A DNA stretch of 64,000 nt from Flavobacterium tagetis (GTDB taxonomy: Bacteria; Bacteroidota; Bacteroidia; Flavobacteriales; Flavobacteriaceae): the NCBI RefSeq assembly GCF_016735615.1, contig NZ_JAERSF010000001.1, positions 1,240,001-1,304,000 on the forward strand, read 5' to 3'. The notes under the pieces are model-generated. The model worked only from the letters and a program-made list of their open reading frames with translations. It did not search any database and was not told the origin of the DNA. Shown in pieces: positions 17,435-25,602 of this stretch (positions are counted from its first letter, which is position 1; every line of letters starts with the position of its first letter). A program made the translations under genes and the position numbers.

Positions 17435-18793
17435 ATGCAACTGTATAACACTTTGAGCGCAGAAGAAAGAGCCATCATGATCGATGATGCAGGACAACAA
17501 CGACTTACGTTGTCTTTCTATGCGTATGCCAAAATTCAAGATCCACAAAAATTTCGTAATGATTTATTCGTAGCCTGGAATGCCCTAGATGCATTAGGCC
17601 GAATTTATGTTGCCAACGAAGGAATAAATGCTCAAATGAGTATTCCTGCCGAAAATTTTGAAGCTTTTAGAGAAACGCTTGAGGCTTACGATTTCATGAA
17701 AGGCATCCGATTGAATGTTGCTGTAGAACATGATGATCATTCGTTTTTAAAATTAACGATTAAAGTACGTCATAAAATTGTTGCTGACGGATTAAACGAC
17801 GACACTTTTGATGTAACCAATATAGGCGTTCACTTGAAAGCCAAAGAATTCAACGAGATCCTTGATGATCCAAACACAATTGTAGTGGATTTTAGAAATC
17901 ATTACGAAAGTGAAGTAGGACATTTTAAAAATGCGATTACTCCAGATGTTGAAACTTTCAGAGAGAGTTTGCCAATTATCAATGAACAGCTTAAAGATCA
18001 CAAAGACGATAAAAATCTGGTAATGTATTGTACCGGAGGTATTCGTTGTGAAAAAGCGAGTGCTTATTTTAAACACCAAGGTTTCAAAAATGTGTATCAA
18101 TTAGAAGGCGGAATTATTAATTACGCTAAACAATTGAAAGAGGAAGGTTTAGAAAGCAAATTTATTGGTAAAAACTTTGTATTTGATAATCGTCTGGGCG
18201 AAAGAATCACAGATGATATTATTTCGCAATGCCACCAATGCGGAAAACCTTGCGATAACCATACAAATTGTGAAAACGACGGTTGTCATTTATTGTTCAT
18301 TCAGTGTGATGAATGTAAAGTGGCAATGGAAAACTGCTGTTCTACAGAATGTTTAGAGATTATCCACATGCCATTGGTTGACCAAGTTCGTTTAAGAACT
18401 GGAAAACAAGTTGGAAACAAAGTGTTCAGAAAAGGTAAATCTGAAAACCTAAAATTCAAACATTCGGGGGAATTGCCAGAAACTGCTTTGGCAACTGTGC
18501 AAAAAACAGCTGACATTCGTCAGAAAATAAAAGTAAAGAAAGTGCTTCTTGGAAAAGCAGAGCATTATTATGTAAAAGCACAAGTTGGACAGTTTACTAT
18601 CGAAAACCAAGAACTAAACAGCGGTGACAAAATCTTAATTTCTGGCCCGACTACAGGCGATCAGGAAATGGTTTTGGACAAAATCATTGTTAATGGTGCA
18701 GAAACTCAAACTGCTAAAATTGGTGATAAAGTTACTTTTGAGGTTCCTTTCAGAATTAGATTGTCTGATAAAGTATATAAGATTTTAGATTGA
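17435..18793 (+). CDS. trhO: tRNA U34 hydroxylase TrhO with fused U32 C-terminal domain
   Basis: Rhodanese-type enzyme that installs 5-hydroxyuridine at tRNA position 34 with O2 (YceA family). It is 452 aa; E. coli TrhO is about 350. Order: N-terminal ferredoxin-like domain (about 20-115, GRIYVANEGINAQMS), rhodanese domain (about 135-235) with active-site Cys199 in YCTGGIRC, a Cys-rich zinc-like segment (266-306, ten cysteines), then an extra domain at about 368-452. That last domain aligns with the C-terminal end of the neighbouring TrhP: about 46 of 84 residues are identical by eye, ending PFRIRLSDKVYKI against PFRIRMSDKLYKI. This is a domain fusion by sequence; its purpose (tRNA or partner binding) is inference. 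Own -7 box upstream and own terminator downstream. Confidence 0.93.
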   Translation: MQLYNTLSAEERAIMIDDAGQQRLTLSFYAYAKIQDPQKFRNDLFVAWNALDALGRIYVANEGINAQMSIPAENFEAFRETLEAYDFMKGIRLNVAVEHDDHSFLKLTIKVRHKIVADGLNDDTFDVTNIGVHLKAKEFNEILDDPNTIVVDFRNHYESEVGHFKNAITPDVETFRESLPIINEQLKDHKDDKNLVMYCTGGIRCEKASAYFKHQGFKNVYQLEGGIINYAKQLKEEGLESKFIGKNFVFDNRLGERITDDIISQCHQCGKPCDNHTNCENDGCHLLFIQCDECKVAMENCCSTECLEIIHMPLVDQVRLRTGKQVGNKVFRKGKSENLKFKHSGELPETALATVQKTADIRQKIKVKKVLLGKAEHYYVKAQVGQFTIENQELNSGDKILISGPTTGDQEMVLDKIIVNGAETQTAKIGDKVTFEVPFRIRLSDKVYKILD

Positions 18794-18843
18794 ATTTAAT
18801 AGTAGTGTTACGGCATTTACATTAAATTTTGATAATATAGAAC

Positions 18844-18871
18844 AAAGCCCACGGTTTCAACCGTGGGCTTT
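18844..18871 (+). terminator. intrinsic terminator after trhO
   Basis: Perfect 13-bp GC-rich stem, 18844-18856 (AAAGCCCACGGTT) with 18859-18871, followed by a T-tract continuing to 18875. It separates trhO from trhP. Confidence 0.9.
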
Positions 18872-18977
18872 TTTTATTAATATACTGCGGATGACTTTTA
18901 AAATATAGACATGATAAAAATCATAGGAATCTAATCTATACCCACATTATTTTTGTCATTTGAATAATAAATCAGAA

Positions 18978-20219
18978 ATGACATATACCAACAAAATCGA
19001 ACTCATGTCTCCAGCAGGAGACTTTGAATCGCTTCAGGCTGCTTTAGATAATGGCTGTGATTCCGTATATTTTGGAGTTGAACAGCTTAATATGCGTGCA
19101 CGTTCAACAGTGAACTTTAGCATTGACGATTTAAAAGAAATTGCCAATCGATGTGAAGCCAAAAATGTTCGAAGCTATCTTACTCTAAATACGATTATTT
19201 ACGATCACGATTTATCAGTCGTAAAAACATTATTGACAAAAGCTAAAGAAGCTTATATTACAGCTGTAATTGCTTCTGATCAAGCTGTAATTGCAATGGC
19301 AAGATCAATAGGAATGGAAGTTCATATTTCGACTCAGTTGAATGTAACAAATATTGAAACCATTAAATTCTACAGCTTATTTGCAGATACAATGGTTTTA
19401 AGCCGTGAGTTAAGCTTACGTCAAGTAAAGAATATCACAGATCAAATTGAGAAAGAGCAGATAAAAGGACCAAATGGAAATTTAGTTGAAATCGAAATCT
19501 TTGGTCATGGAGCTTTGTGTATGGCGGTTTCAGGAAAATGTTATTTGAGCCTGCATTCGCATAATTCATCTGCAAATCGTGGCGCATGCAAACAAAACTG
19601 CCGAAAAAAATATACAGTTATCGATCAAGAAACAGGTTTCGAAATCGAATTGGATAACGAATACATGATGTCGCCAAAAGATTTGTGTACACTGGATTTC
19701 TTAGATCAGGTTATTGATTCGGGAATTAAAGTTTTAAAAATCGAAGGGCGAGGACGTGCGCCAGAATATGTGGCAACGGTAACCAAAACTTATCGTGAAG
19801 CGATTGATGCTTACTATGAAGGTACTTTTTCCAAAGAAAAAACTGTAGAATGGATGAAAGCCTTGGAAACGGTTTATAATCGTGGATTCTGGTCTGGATA
19901 TTATCTAGGACAGGAATTAGGTGAATGGAGCGATATTCCAGGATCTGCAGCAACTCAGAAAAAAGTTTATGTTGGAAAAGGGACGCATTACTTTCCAAAA
20001 GCTGAGGTTGGGCAATTTAAGATTGAAGCGTATGATATTAAAATTGGAGATAAAATCTTAGTAACAGGACCTAGTACAGGTGCTCAAGAAATGATTATTG
20101 ATGAAATGTTTGTAAATGATATTGCTGGCGAAAAAGCTACAAAGGGAGACGATTGTACTTTTAAACTTCCATTCAGAATCAGAATGTCGGACAAATTATA
20201 TAAAATTGTTGAGGCATAA
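18978..20219 (+). CDS. trhP: U32-family tRNA U34 hydroxylase TrhP
   Basis: Peptidase-U32-family protein (YegQ type) that in E. coli makes 5-hydroxyuridine at tRNA U34 with prephenate and an Fe-S cluster, in parallel to TrhO. It is 413 aa from the ATG at 18978. The opening IELMSPAGDFESLQAALDNG is family-typical. The cluster cysteines are C181, C188, C204 and C208 (CMAVSGKC, NRGACKQNC). A C-terminal beta domain (about 330-413) is shared with TrhO. -7 box TATTTTTG at 18948-18955. The stop overlaps the ferredoxin start by one base (TAATG), so the two are coupled. Named by family; a generic U32 protease label would be misleading. Confidence 0.9.
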   Translation: MTYTNKIELMSPAGDFESLQAALDNGCDSVYFGVEQLNMRARSTVNFSIDDLKEIANRCEAKNVRSYLTLNTIIYDHDLSVVKTLLTKAKEAYITAVIASDQAVIAMARSIGMEVHISTQLNVTNIETIKFYSLFADTMVLSRELSLRQVKNITDQIEKEQIKGPNGNLVEIEIFGHGALCMAVSGKCYLSLHSHNSSANRGACKQNCRKKYTVIDQETGFEIELDNEYMMSPKDLCTLDFLDQVIDSGIKVLKIEGRGRAPEYVATVTKTYREAIDAYYEGTFSKEKTVEWMKALETVYNRGFWSGYYLGQELGEWSDIPGSAATQKKVYVGKGTHYFPKAEVGQFKIEAYDIKIGDKILVTGPSTGAQEMIIDEMFVNDIAGEKATKGDDCTFKLPFRIRMSDKLYKIVEA

Positions 20220-20449
20220 TGGTTATTATAACATTACAACGAGATAAATGTATTGGCTGTAATTACTGTGTCGAAATGGATCCAGTTCATTTTCAGATGT
20301 CTAAAAAAGATGGAAAATCGGTTCTCATTCATTCGCAGAATGCAAAAGGATTTTTTACATTAAAATCTCCCAATCATGCAATTGTTGAAAGCTGTGAATT
20401 GGCTGCGAAAGCTTGTCCTGTAAAGATTATTACGGTTAAAGAAACTTAG
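20219..20449 (+). CDS. small single-cluster ferredoxin
   Basis: Electron carrier of 76 aa with a 4Fe-4S ligand set: C11, C14, C17 (CIGCNYC) and C66 (KACP); C59 lies close by, as often seen in monocluster ferredoxins. The ATG overlaps the trhP stop by one nucleotide, so it is translated together with TrhP. This strongly suggests it supplies electrons to, or helps maintain the cluster of, TrhP, but that is inference. It ends at a strong bidirectional terminator 18 bp downstream. Confidence 0.9.
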   Translation: MVIITLQRDKCIGCNYCVEMDPVHFQMSKKDGKSVLIHSQNAKGFFTLKSPNHAIVESCELAAKACPVKIITVKET

Positions 20450-20467
20450 GAATATTTTAATCACATC

Positions 20468-20497
20468 AAAAAGAGCCGCAAATGTGCGGCTCTTTTT
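20468..20497. terminator. bidirectional intrinsic terminator
   Basis: Perfect 13-bp stem, 20468-20480 (AAAAAGAGCCGCA) with 20485-20497, loop AATG. It lies between the convergent ferredoxin and membrane-protein genes, and the flanking A5/T5 tracts make it work both ways. No octamer arms surround it. Confidence 0.92.
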
Positions 20498-20537
20498 GGT
20501 TAAATACGTTGTGACAATTGTATTAATGTGCTGTTGT

Positions 20538-21971
20538 TTATGCTTCTTCAATTTTTACTGTTTCGATATTCTCATCAATTTCAGTCCATTCTGGAGCTTC
20601 CCAAAATATAGCAATATGAAGATTATATATTCCAATTGCGGCATAAGCGAGAATGCAGAAATAATAGAAACCGTTAGGGCGATCTTGAAATAAAAAGAAT
20701 AAGAATCCCATAGCTAATATTGCAAAACCTATCCAAACACCTTTTCTAAAGTATATTATAAAAATATACAACAAGATAACTAACCCACTTAAATAAATTA
20801 AGTCCTGACGGTTTAATTCAAGCCTTATAAATTTGTAAATGGCATAGGCACTCAGTAATAACAAAAGAAATACTTGAAAGTATGATTTCCTTTGGTTTTC
20901 ATTTTCTTCGATTTCCAAATATTCTTCATTCGTTAAAGGAGTGTTTTTGAGGAAAAAGAATAGAAAAGGAATTAAGTTAATTACAGGTATAAAACTCAAC
21001 AGGTAAATCCAAAAAGGTCTTCTGCGTAAAGCAGCTAATTGCGAAAGCAATAGTTGGGAGAATAATAAATAGACAAATGTAATTTGAAAAATGACACGAA
21101 TAACAGTATAGATATTGTTGTAAATTCCTGAAATATTTGGACCTGAAGAATTGAACCAATTGACTGAAAACTGTTCTGTAAAAACCAAATGAACAGCAAG
21201 GAACGAAGTAAACAATAGAGAAAAATGTATCGTGAATTTTTTATAGCTAAGAAAAGCAGCTGTAGGCATTTTTATAAAATTCCTAAAAGAAAATCCAGCA
21301 TCTAATAGAAATATAAAATAGAAAAAAGTCAATATCGAAAATAATCTAAAAAATACTACTTCATAAGGCCAAGCAGAGCCGTAAAAATCGCTAAAAGTTA
21401 ATACAGAAACTGTTTTTTGATATAAAGCCTCAATGCTTATAGAAGTAAACATTCCTATTAGATAGCCTAAAAAGTTGATTTCTTTATTATAAAATATTTT
21501 TCCTCTTAAGAGACCATACAAGGCATATGGTTGCAAATAACCTAAAGCAAAATAAAGTATAAAAAAGGGACTATTAGCATAAGATTCGCGAAGATCTGAA
21601 AAAGTAAAGATTATGTCTGATAGTATTGCTGGCAGACACAGCAAAAGGAGATATTTTAGTTTATCGAATTTCTTTTCATTAACTGCTTCCCAGCAAAGAG
21701 CTATTATTATAATTAGGGCATTAATTATTGTGTTCAAAATATTTGCCCACAAAGGTAGGTTTTGGGGCCCTCGAAAAGGGATTAGCATACCTGATAATCC
21801 AGATCCTCCAACACTAGAAACGGAAAAATTATTGATGATAAATTGTTTTATAATAAGAAGGAAGGCAATAATGGCAAGAGGGAAAACGATCGCCTTAAAC
21901 TTTGAAAAGTTAAAACGGTAAAAATAGTTTATCTCCTCTTTTGGTTGGTTTGGTAAAACATGAGTGTTCAT
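20538..21971 (-). CDS. polytopic membrane protein of unknown function
   Basis: Not recognised as a named family. It is 477 aa from the ATG at 21971; a TTG 36 nt upstream would extend it, but the extension looks non-protein. A short soluble N-terminus is followed by about 12 hydrophobic segments, from AIVFPLAIIAFLLIIKQFII to FYYFCILAYAAIGIYNLHIAIF, with a loop rich in Glu near residue 355 and an acidic C-terminal tail (WTEIDENIETVKIEEA). No catalytic motif is visible. It is probably an integral inner-membrane protein. Upstream lies a terminator for the lipoprotein gene, so it is transcribed separately. Confidence 0.75.
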   Translation of the reverse strand: MNTHVLPNQPKEEINYFYRFNFSKFKAIVFPLAIIAFLLIIKQFIINNFSVSSVGGSGLSGMLIPFRGPQNLPLWANILNTIINALIIIIALCWEAVNEKKFDKLKYLLLLCLPAILSDIIFTFSDLRESYANSPFFILYFALGYLQPYALYGLLRGKIFYNKEINFLGYLIGMFTSISIEALYQKTVSVLTFSDFYGSAWPYEVVFFRLFSILTFFYFIFLLDAGFSFRNFIKMPTAAFLSYKKFTIHFSLLFTSFLAVHLVFTEQFSVNWFNSSGPNISGIYNNIYTVIRVIFQITFVYLLFSQLLLSQLAALRRRPFWIYLLSFIPVINLIPFLFFFLKNTPLTNEEYLEIEENENQRKSYFQVFLLLLLSAYAIYKFIRLELNRQDLIYLSGLVILLYIFIIYFRKGVWIGFAILAMGFLFFLFQDRPNGFYYFCILAYAAIGIYNLHIAIFWEAPEWTEIDENIETVKIEEA

Positions 21972-22056
21972 TTGCTGGGGTTTGTTTTGGGTTAGTCTAA
22001 ATCTCAAAATTTTGGTACGAGTAAACTTAACAAATTTTAATTCTTTTGAAATAAAA

Positions 22057-22096
22057 AAATGACCCTATTTTGTGTCGCCACAAATAAGGTCATTTT
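22057..22096 (-). terminator. intrinsic terminator after the ankyrin/lipoprotein cluster
   Basis: Stem of about 16 bp with one mismatch and one bulge: AAAATGACC at 22057 pairs with GGTCATTTT ending at 22096, TCGC loop region at 22075-22078. On the minus strand it is followed by a T-rich tract. Confidence 0.8.
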
Positions 22097-22121
22097 ACTT
22101 ATCTAACTCAATAAAGGATTT

Positions 22122-22664
22122 TTAAAATCCGATTTTAGCATTGATATTATGCTTATCGACATACGTTTGCGCAACATTCATCAATTTGGTAAACTTCGCA
22201 TCTATATCTTTTTGAGTTGAAGCGTCAAAATCAGCAATTGCTTTTTCAATTTGTTCTGGAGAAGCTTTTTCATCTTTCAGTTTGGCAATTGGCAAATAGC
22301 CTTCTTTTTGTTTCGCGATTACATAGGTAAATAAGTCTTTCGATGCCTGAAGAAGCTCTTTGTTGTCTTCATCTTCCGGTATGTCCTGAATTGTTTTTAA
22401 TCGCGTTTCTAAATTCGTTATATCATATTTAAAAGAATCTTGATAAGTAGACGGAATCATCTTTTTTTGTGTTTCATCATAAACTAGTGCTTCAGATTGC
22501 AGCTTTTCATTGATTTCTTTACTTCCAAAACGAGATAATAAATTCGAATTTAAAGCGGCAATTTCAAAAGTTTTTTCTGGCGAAAGGTTGGCGCATGATG
22601 TAGAAACTAAGCTTCCGGCAATTAATATTAAAAATAGAGTTGTGGCATTTAAGATTTTTTTCAT
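22122..22664 (-). CDS. lipoprotein of unknown function in ankyrin cluster
   Basis: 180-aa lipoprotein: signal peptide with lipobox LVSTSC, then a mature region almost wholly alpha-helical by composition and rich in Lys, Glu and Asp (LQASKDLFTYVIAKQKEGYLPIA is representative in part). No known domain recognised. It begins 19 bp after the SHOCT-ankyrin gene on the same strand and is followed by a terminator, so it is the last gene of a three-gene operon with two ankyrin-repeat proteins. A helical envelope lipoprotein working with ankyrin scaffolds is inference only. Confidence 0.75.
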   Translation of the reverse strand: MKKILNATTLFLILIAGSLVSTSCANLSPEKTFEIAALNSNLLSRFGSKEINEKLQSEALVYDETQKKMIPSTYQDSFKYDITNLETRLKTIQDIPEDEDNKELLQASKDLFTYVIAKQKEGYLPIAKLKDEKASPEQIEKAIADFDASTQKDIDAKFTKLMNVAQTYVDKHNINAKIGF

Positions 22665-22683
22665 TTTTGAATTTATTTATTAT

Positions 22684-24036
22684 TTATCCTTTTAAAATTT
22701 TACTTTTCTCGGCATCAAATTCCTCCGAAGTTAAGATTCCAGCATCTAGAAGTTCCTTTAAATCTAATAATGCTTTTTTCTTTGCTTCCATCGAATTTGA
22801 AACTTCGGCTTTTGGTGCTTCGGGTTGCTGTGGAGTATTTATTGGATTTATAACAGTTCCTGGCGGAGCATATTTCAGAATAAGTTCCGTAATTTCATTA
22901 AAACCTTTTACATTCGAATAATCTATCGCTTTTTGTTCTTTCACATTTACGATTGAAGCATCGGCTTTATTGTCCAATAAATACTTTACAACATCTTTTT
23001 TTCCGTTTGCAGCGCTGTAATGAAGTGGCGTATTTCCAGATTCGTCTTGAATATTGATGTTTGCTCCAGCTTCGATAAGCAGTTTAACCATACTTAAGTT
23101 CCCTTTTTTGGTTGCTACATGCAGCAGACTTTCTCCGCCATAATTATATGAACTGTTTAAAGTAAAACTCGATTCGTTTGAAATATTTGTTGCACTTACA
23201 ATCCAATCCAAATAATCATTCATAGAAGAAGTGTCGCCAGCGACTGGTTTACTGTAATTCACATCAACTCCGTTTTCTAGAAACAAAGCCACAATTTCCT
23301 TTTGATTATTCGCGCAAGCATACCAAATTGGAGAATATCCATTATTACTCGAAGTAAATACATCTGAGCCTCTTTCAATCAATAATTTAGCTAACATTCT
23401 ATTGGTTTCATAGCAAGAAATTAAGAGTGCATTTTCACCAGAATGATTCGCATGGTTTATATCGGCACCGTTATCTAAAAGCAATGTCACCATCGGAATC
23501 GATTTGGTGTAACAAGCATAAATAAGAGGCGTATTTCCCTGTTTATCGGTTACGTTAATATCGGCACGATTGTCTAAAAGCAATTGAATAATTTCTCTAT
23601 TTAATTTTGCCGAAGCCAATAATAGCGGAGTTTCTCCATTGTTGTTCAGTAAATTAACATCGATTCCATCTTGAAGCAACTTTGTTGCAATTTCAATTTG
23701 AGCTGTCTGAACGACTAAATGCAACAGGCTATTTCCGTATTTGTCGTTTTTGGTAATTTCTGCTCCATTTTCTAAAAGATGTAATGCAGTTTGTTTTTGT
23801 TTTTGAAGACAGGCAAAATACAAAGGCGTTTCTCCTTGATGATCTTCGTAGTTAATATCGGCACCTTCTTCGCTTAGAATTTTCACAATATCGAGGTAAC
23901 CGCGGTGCGCGGCATAATGAAGAGCAGTTCTTCCTTTTTCATCGGTGTATTTTACATCTACTTCTTTATTTTGAAGCAGCAATTCTGCTATTTTTCGGTT
24001 CCCGTTTTCGCAGGCAACTATAAATGACATTGACAT
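22684..24036 (-). CDS. ankyrin-repeat protein with C-terminal SHOCT domain
   Basis: 450-aa protein without signal peptide, made of about eleven ankyrin repeats (for example GRTALHYAAHRGYLDIVKIL and GNTPLHYSAANGKKDVVKYL) over residues 1-385, a Pro-rich linker (PGTVINPINTPQQPEAP) and a terminal SHOCT module (about 418-450, LKELLDAGILTSEEFDAEK). SHOCT is a short oligomerisation or membrane-associated helix pair. Ankyrin repeats bind proteins; no enzyme domain is present. One repeat is broken by an insert (about 265-290, TSSMNDYLDWIVSATN). Follows the second ankyrin gene by 28 bp; likely one operon. Confidence 0.88.
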   Translation of the reverse strand: MSMSFIVACENGNRKIAELLLQNKEVDVKYTDEKGRTALHYAAHRGYLDIVKILSEEGADINYEDHQGETPLYFACLQKQKQTALHLLENGAEITKNDKYGNSLLHLVVQTAQIEIATKLLQDGIDVNLLNNNGETPLLLASAKLNREIIQLLLDNRADINVTDKQGNTPLIYACYTKSIPMVTLLLDNGADINHANHSGENALLISCYETNRMLAKLLIERGSDVFTSSNNGYSPIWYACANNQKEIVALFLENGVDVNYSKPVAGDTSSMNDYLDWIVSATNISNESSFTLNSSYNYGGESLLHVATKKGNLSMVKLLIEAGANINIQDESGNTPLHYSAANGKKDVVKYLLDNKADASIVNVKEQKAIDYSNVKGFNEITELILKYAPPGTVINPINTPQQPEAPKAEVSNSMEAKKKALLDLKELLDAGILTSEEFDAEKSKILKG

Positions 24037-24064
24037 GTTTGAGTAATTTTAAATAAATGATCGT

Positions 24065-25246
24065 TTATTGTTTCATTAAAAGTTCAACGGTTTTGATCTT
24101 GAGATTATCTCCAGAAGCAAGCATTAAAGCTGTTTCGTCTTTATCGTTTGTAATCGAAATGTCGGCACCTTGATCTATTAGCAGTTTTACTTTTCTATAG
24201 GTTTCTTTTGCCATTTCTGCATCGTAATTGACATTATAGGCGCAAACTTTATGTAAAATGGTGTTTCCTTGATTGTCTTGTTCGTTAACATCAACAGATC
24301 CACTCTCAAGAACTGATTTTAAAATACCCGATTTTTTCTCAACAATATAATCTATACCCGATTTCGGATTTCCATAATATTCAGCGCAGTGATTTAAATC
24401 GGCTCCGTCTGACAATAATTTTTTTAGTGAATTTAGATCGTATTCAGAATCAGACATCATTCGGATAAACTCTGTAAGTAAAGTTTTTCCATTTTTATTG
24501 GTGCTATTAAAATTCACGGAGGATGATTCTGCCAAAAGTTCGTACATCGGAAAAGAAAACTGTTCAGCAGCAGCATAATAAAAAGCACTGTTTTCTTGGT
24601 TATCAGTTTCATTAGGATCTGCTCCATTTTCTAATAAAAACGGTAAAAGATCTTTTCGGTTTCTTTTAACAGCACAAATTAGAGGAGTAGTTCCAACAAT
24701 ATTTTTCTCGTTGATGTCAACGCCATTGTTTATCAAAATGCTGATATATTCTTTTACTTTTTCTGCGTCAAGACCATAAGTGTTTAGAATGGTATAGATG
24801 AAATTCTCACCTGCATTGTTCTTATACTGAGTGTTAGCTCCAAATTCATCAACTAAAACTTTAACTATTTTTGGCGAAGCTCCTTTTTCAAGGAAATAAC
24901 CTAGAAGAGTTTTGTCGCTTATTTCGTCGTTGATGTTATCCATTTTCGACATCAATTCCTTGAAGAAAGCAATCGAATCTTCGTCATCTTTTAAATATAA
25001 AGTCAATGGTTTAAAAATAGATTGATCAAAACTGTCCAATTCATAAATATCGGTTTCAATAAATCCAGCTTTTATTAATTTTTCGATGAAATCAATTTCT
25101 TTGGCGTCTATAATTTTGGCAGTAATCTGCGAAAAATTGTTCTTTAGATATTGCTCGTTAAATTTTTCTCCGTTATTTAGACATTCTCTGGCCTCGTCAA
25201 ATTTTCCTTGAAAAAGGAAATTTTCAATCTGGTTTTGTGTTTGCAT
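24065..25246 (-). CDS. ankyrin-repeat protein
   Basis: 393-aa cytoplasmic-looking ankyrin protein; first gene of the ankyrin cluster. The N-terminal ~120 residues are helical with degenerate repeats (FDEARECLNNGEKFNEQYL), followed by repeats such as GTTPLICAVKRNRKDLLPFLLENGA and a final DETALMLASGDNLKIKTVELL. No SHOCT or signal is present. In some bacteria ankyrin proteins are immunity or anti-toxin partners, but no toxin-like gene is seen here. The 5' region (25247 onward) is a long divergent gap shared with ricT. Confidence 0.85.
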   Translation of the reverse strand: MQTQNQIENFLFQGKFDEARECLNNGEKFNEQYLKNNFSQITAKIIDAKEIDFIEKLIKAGFIETDIYELDSFDQSIFKPLTLYLKDDEDSIAFFKELMSKMDNINDEISDKTLLGYFLEKGASPKIVKVLVDEFGANTQYKNNAGENFIYTILNTYGLDAEKVKEYISILINNGVDINEKNIVGTTPLICAVKRNRKDLLPFLLENGADPNETDNQENSAFYYAAAEQFSFPMYELLAESSSVNFNSTNKNGKTLLTEFIRMMSDSEYDLNSLKKLLSDGADLNHCAEYYGNPKSGIDYIVEKKSGILKSVLESGSVDVNEQDNQGNTILHKVCAYNVNYDAEMAKETYRKVKLLIDQGADISITNDKDETALMLASGDNLKIKTVELLMKQ

Positions 25247-25602
25247 TAGAAATATATTTAAAAATGATGATAAGTTTTAATTGCAATTAGGTTTGAAAAT
25301 AGTGGCCTCGCAAACCAAGCTGTAAGATAAAACATAAAAATCGTAAATATATTTTAGGATAAAAAGTTAAAAAGAACTTTTACGATTTATAACAGACAGA
25401 AAACATTGTGTGCAAGCTTTTTTATTCATAAGTAAGAATAAACTTCTGTTTTTTGAAGAATTTTATTTATAAAACATTTCATTTTTTATTTAACAAACCA
25501 TTAGTTTTAATCCATAAAAAGCAAAATAAAAAAAATACTATCTTTACCGATCAAACGTTTATGAACTTAAGCTGCGTTTTGGCAGCACTACATAATATAA
25601 TT
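25247..25602. promoter_or_regulatory. 356-bp divergent intergenic region
   Basis: No gene is supported here. It includes an in-frame but unconvincing upstream extension of ricT. A 10-bp perfect inverted repeat AAATCGTAAA/TTTACGATTT (25338-25347 and 25379-25388, 31-nt loop) lies in the middle. TATCTTTA (25539-25546) is one base from the -7 consensus and would give ricT a leader of about 50 nt. Confidence 0.4.
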
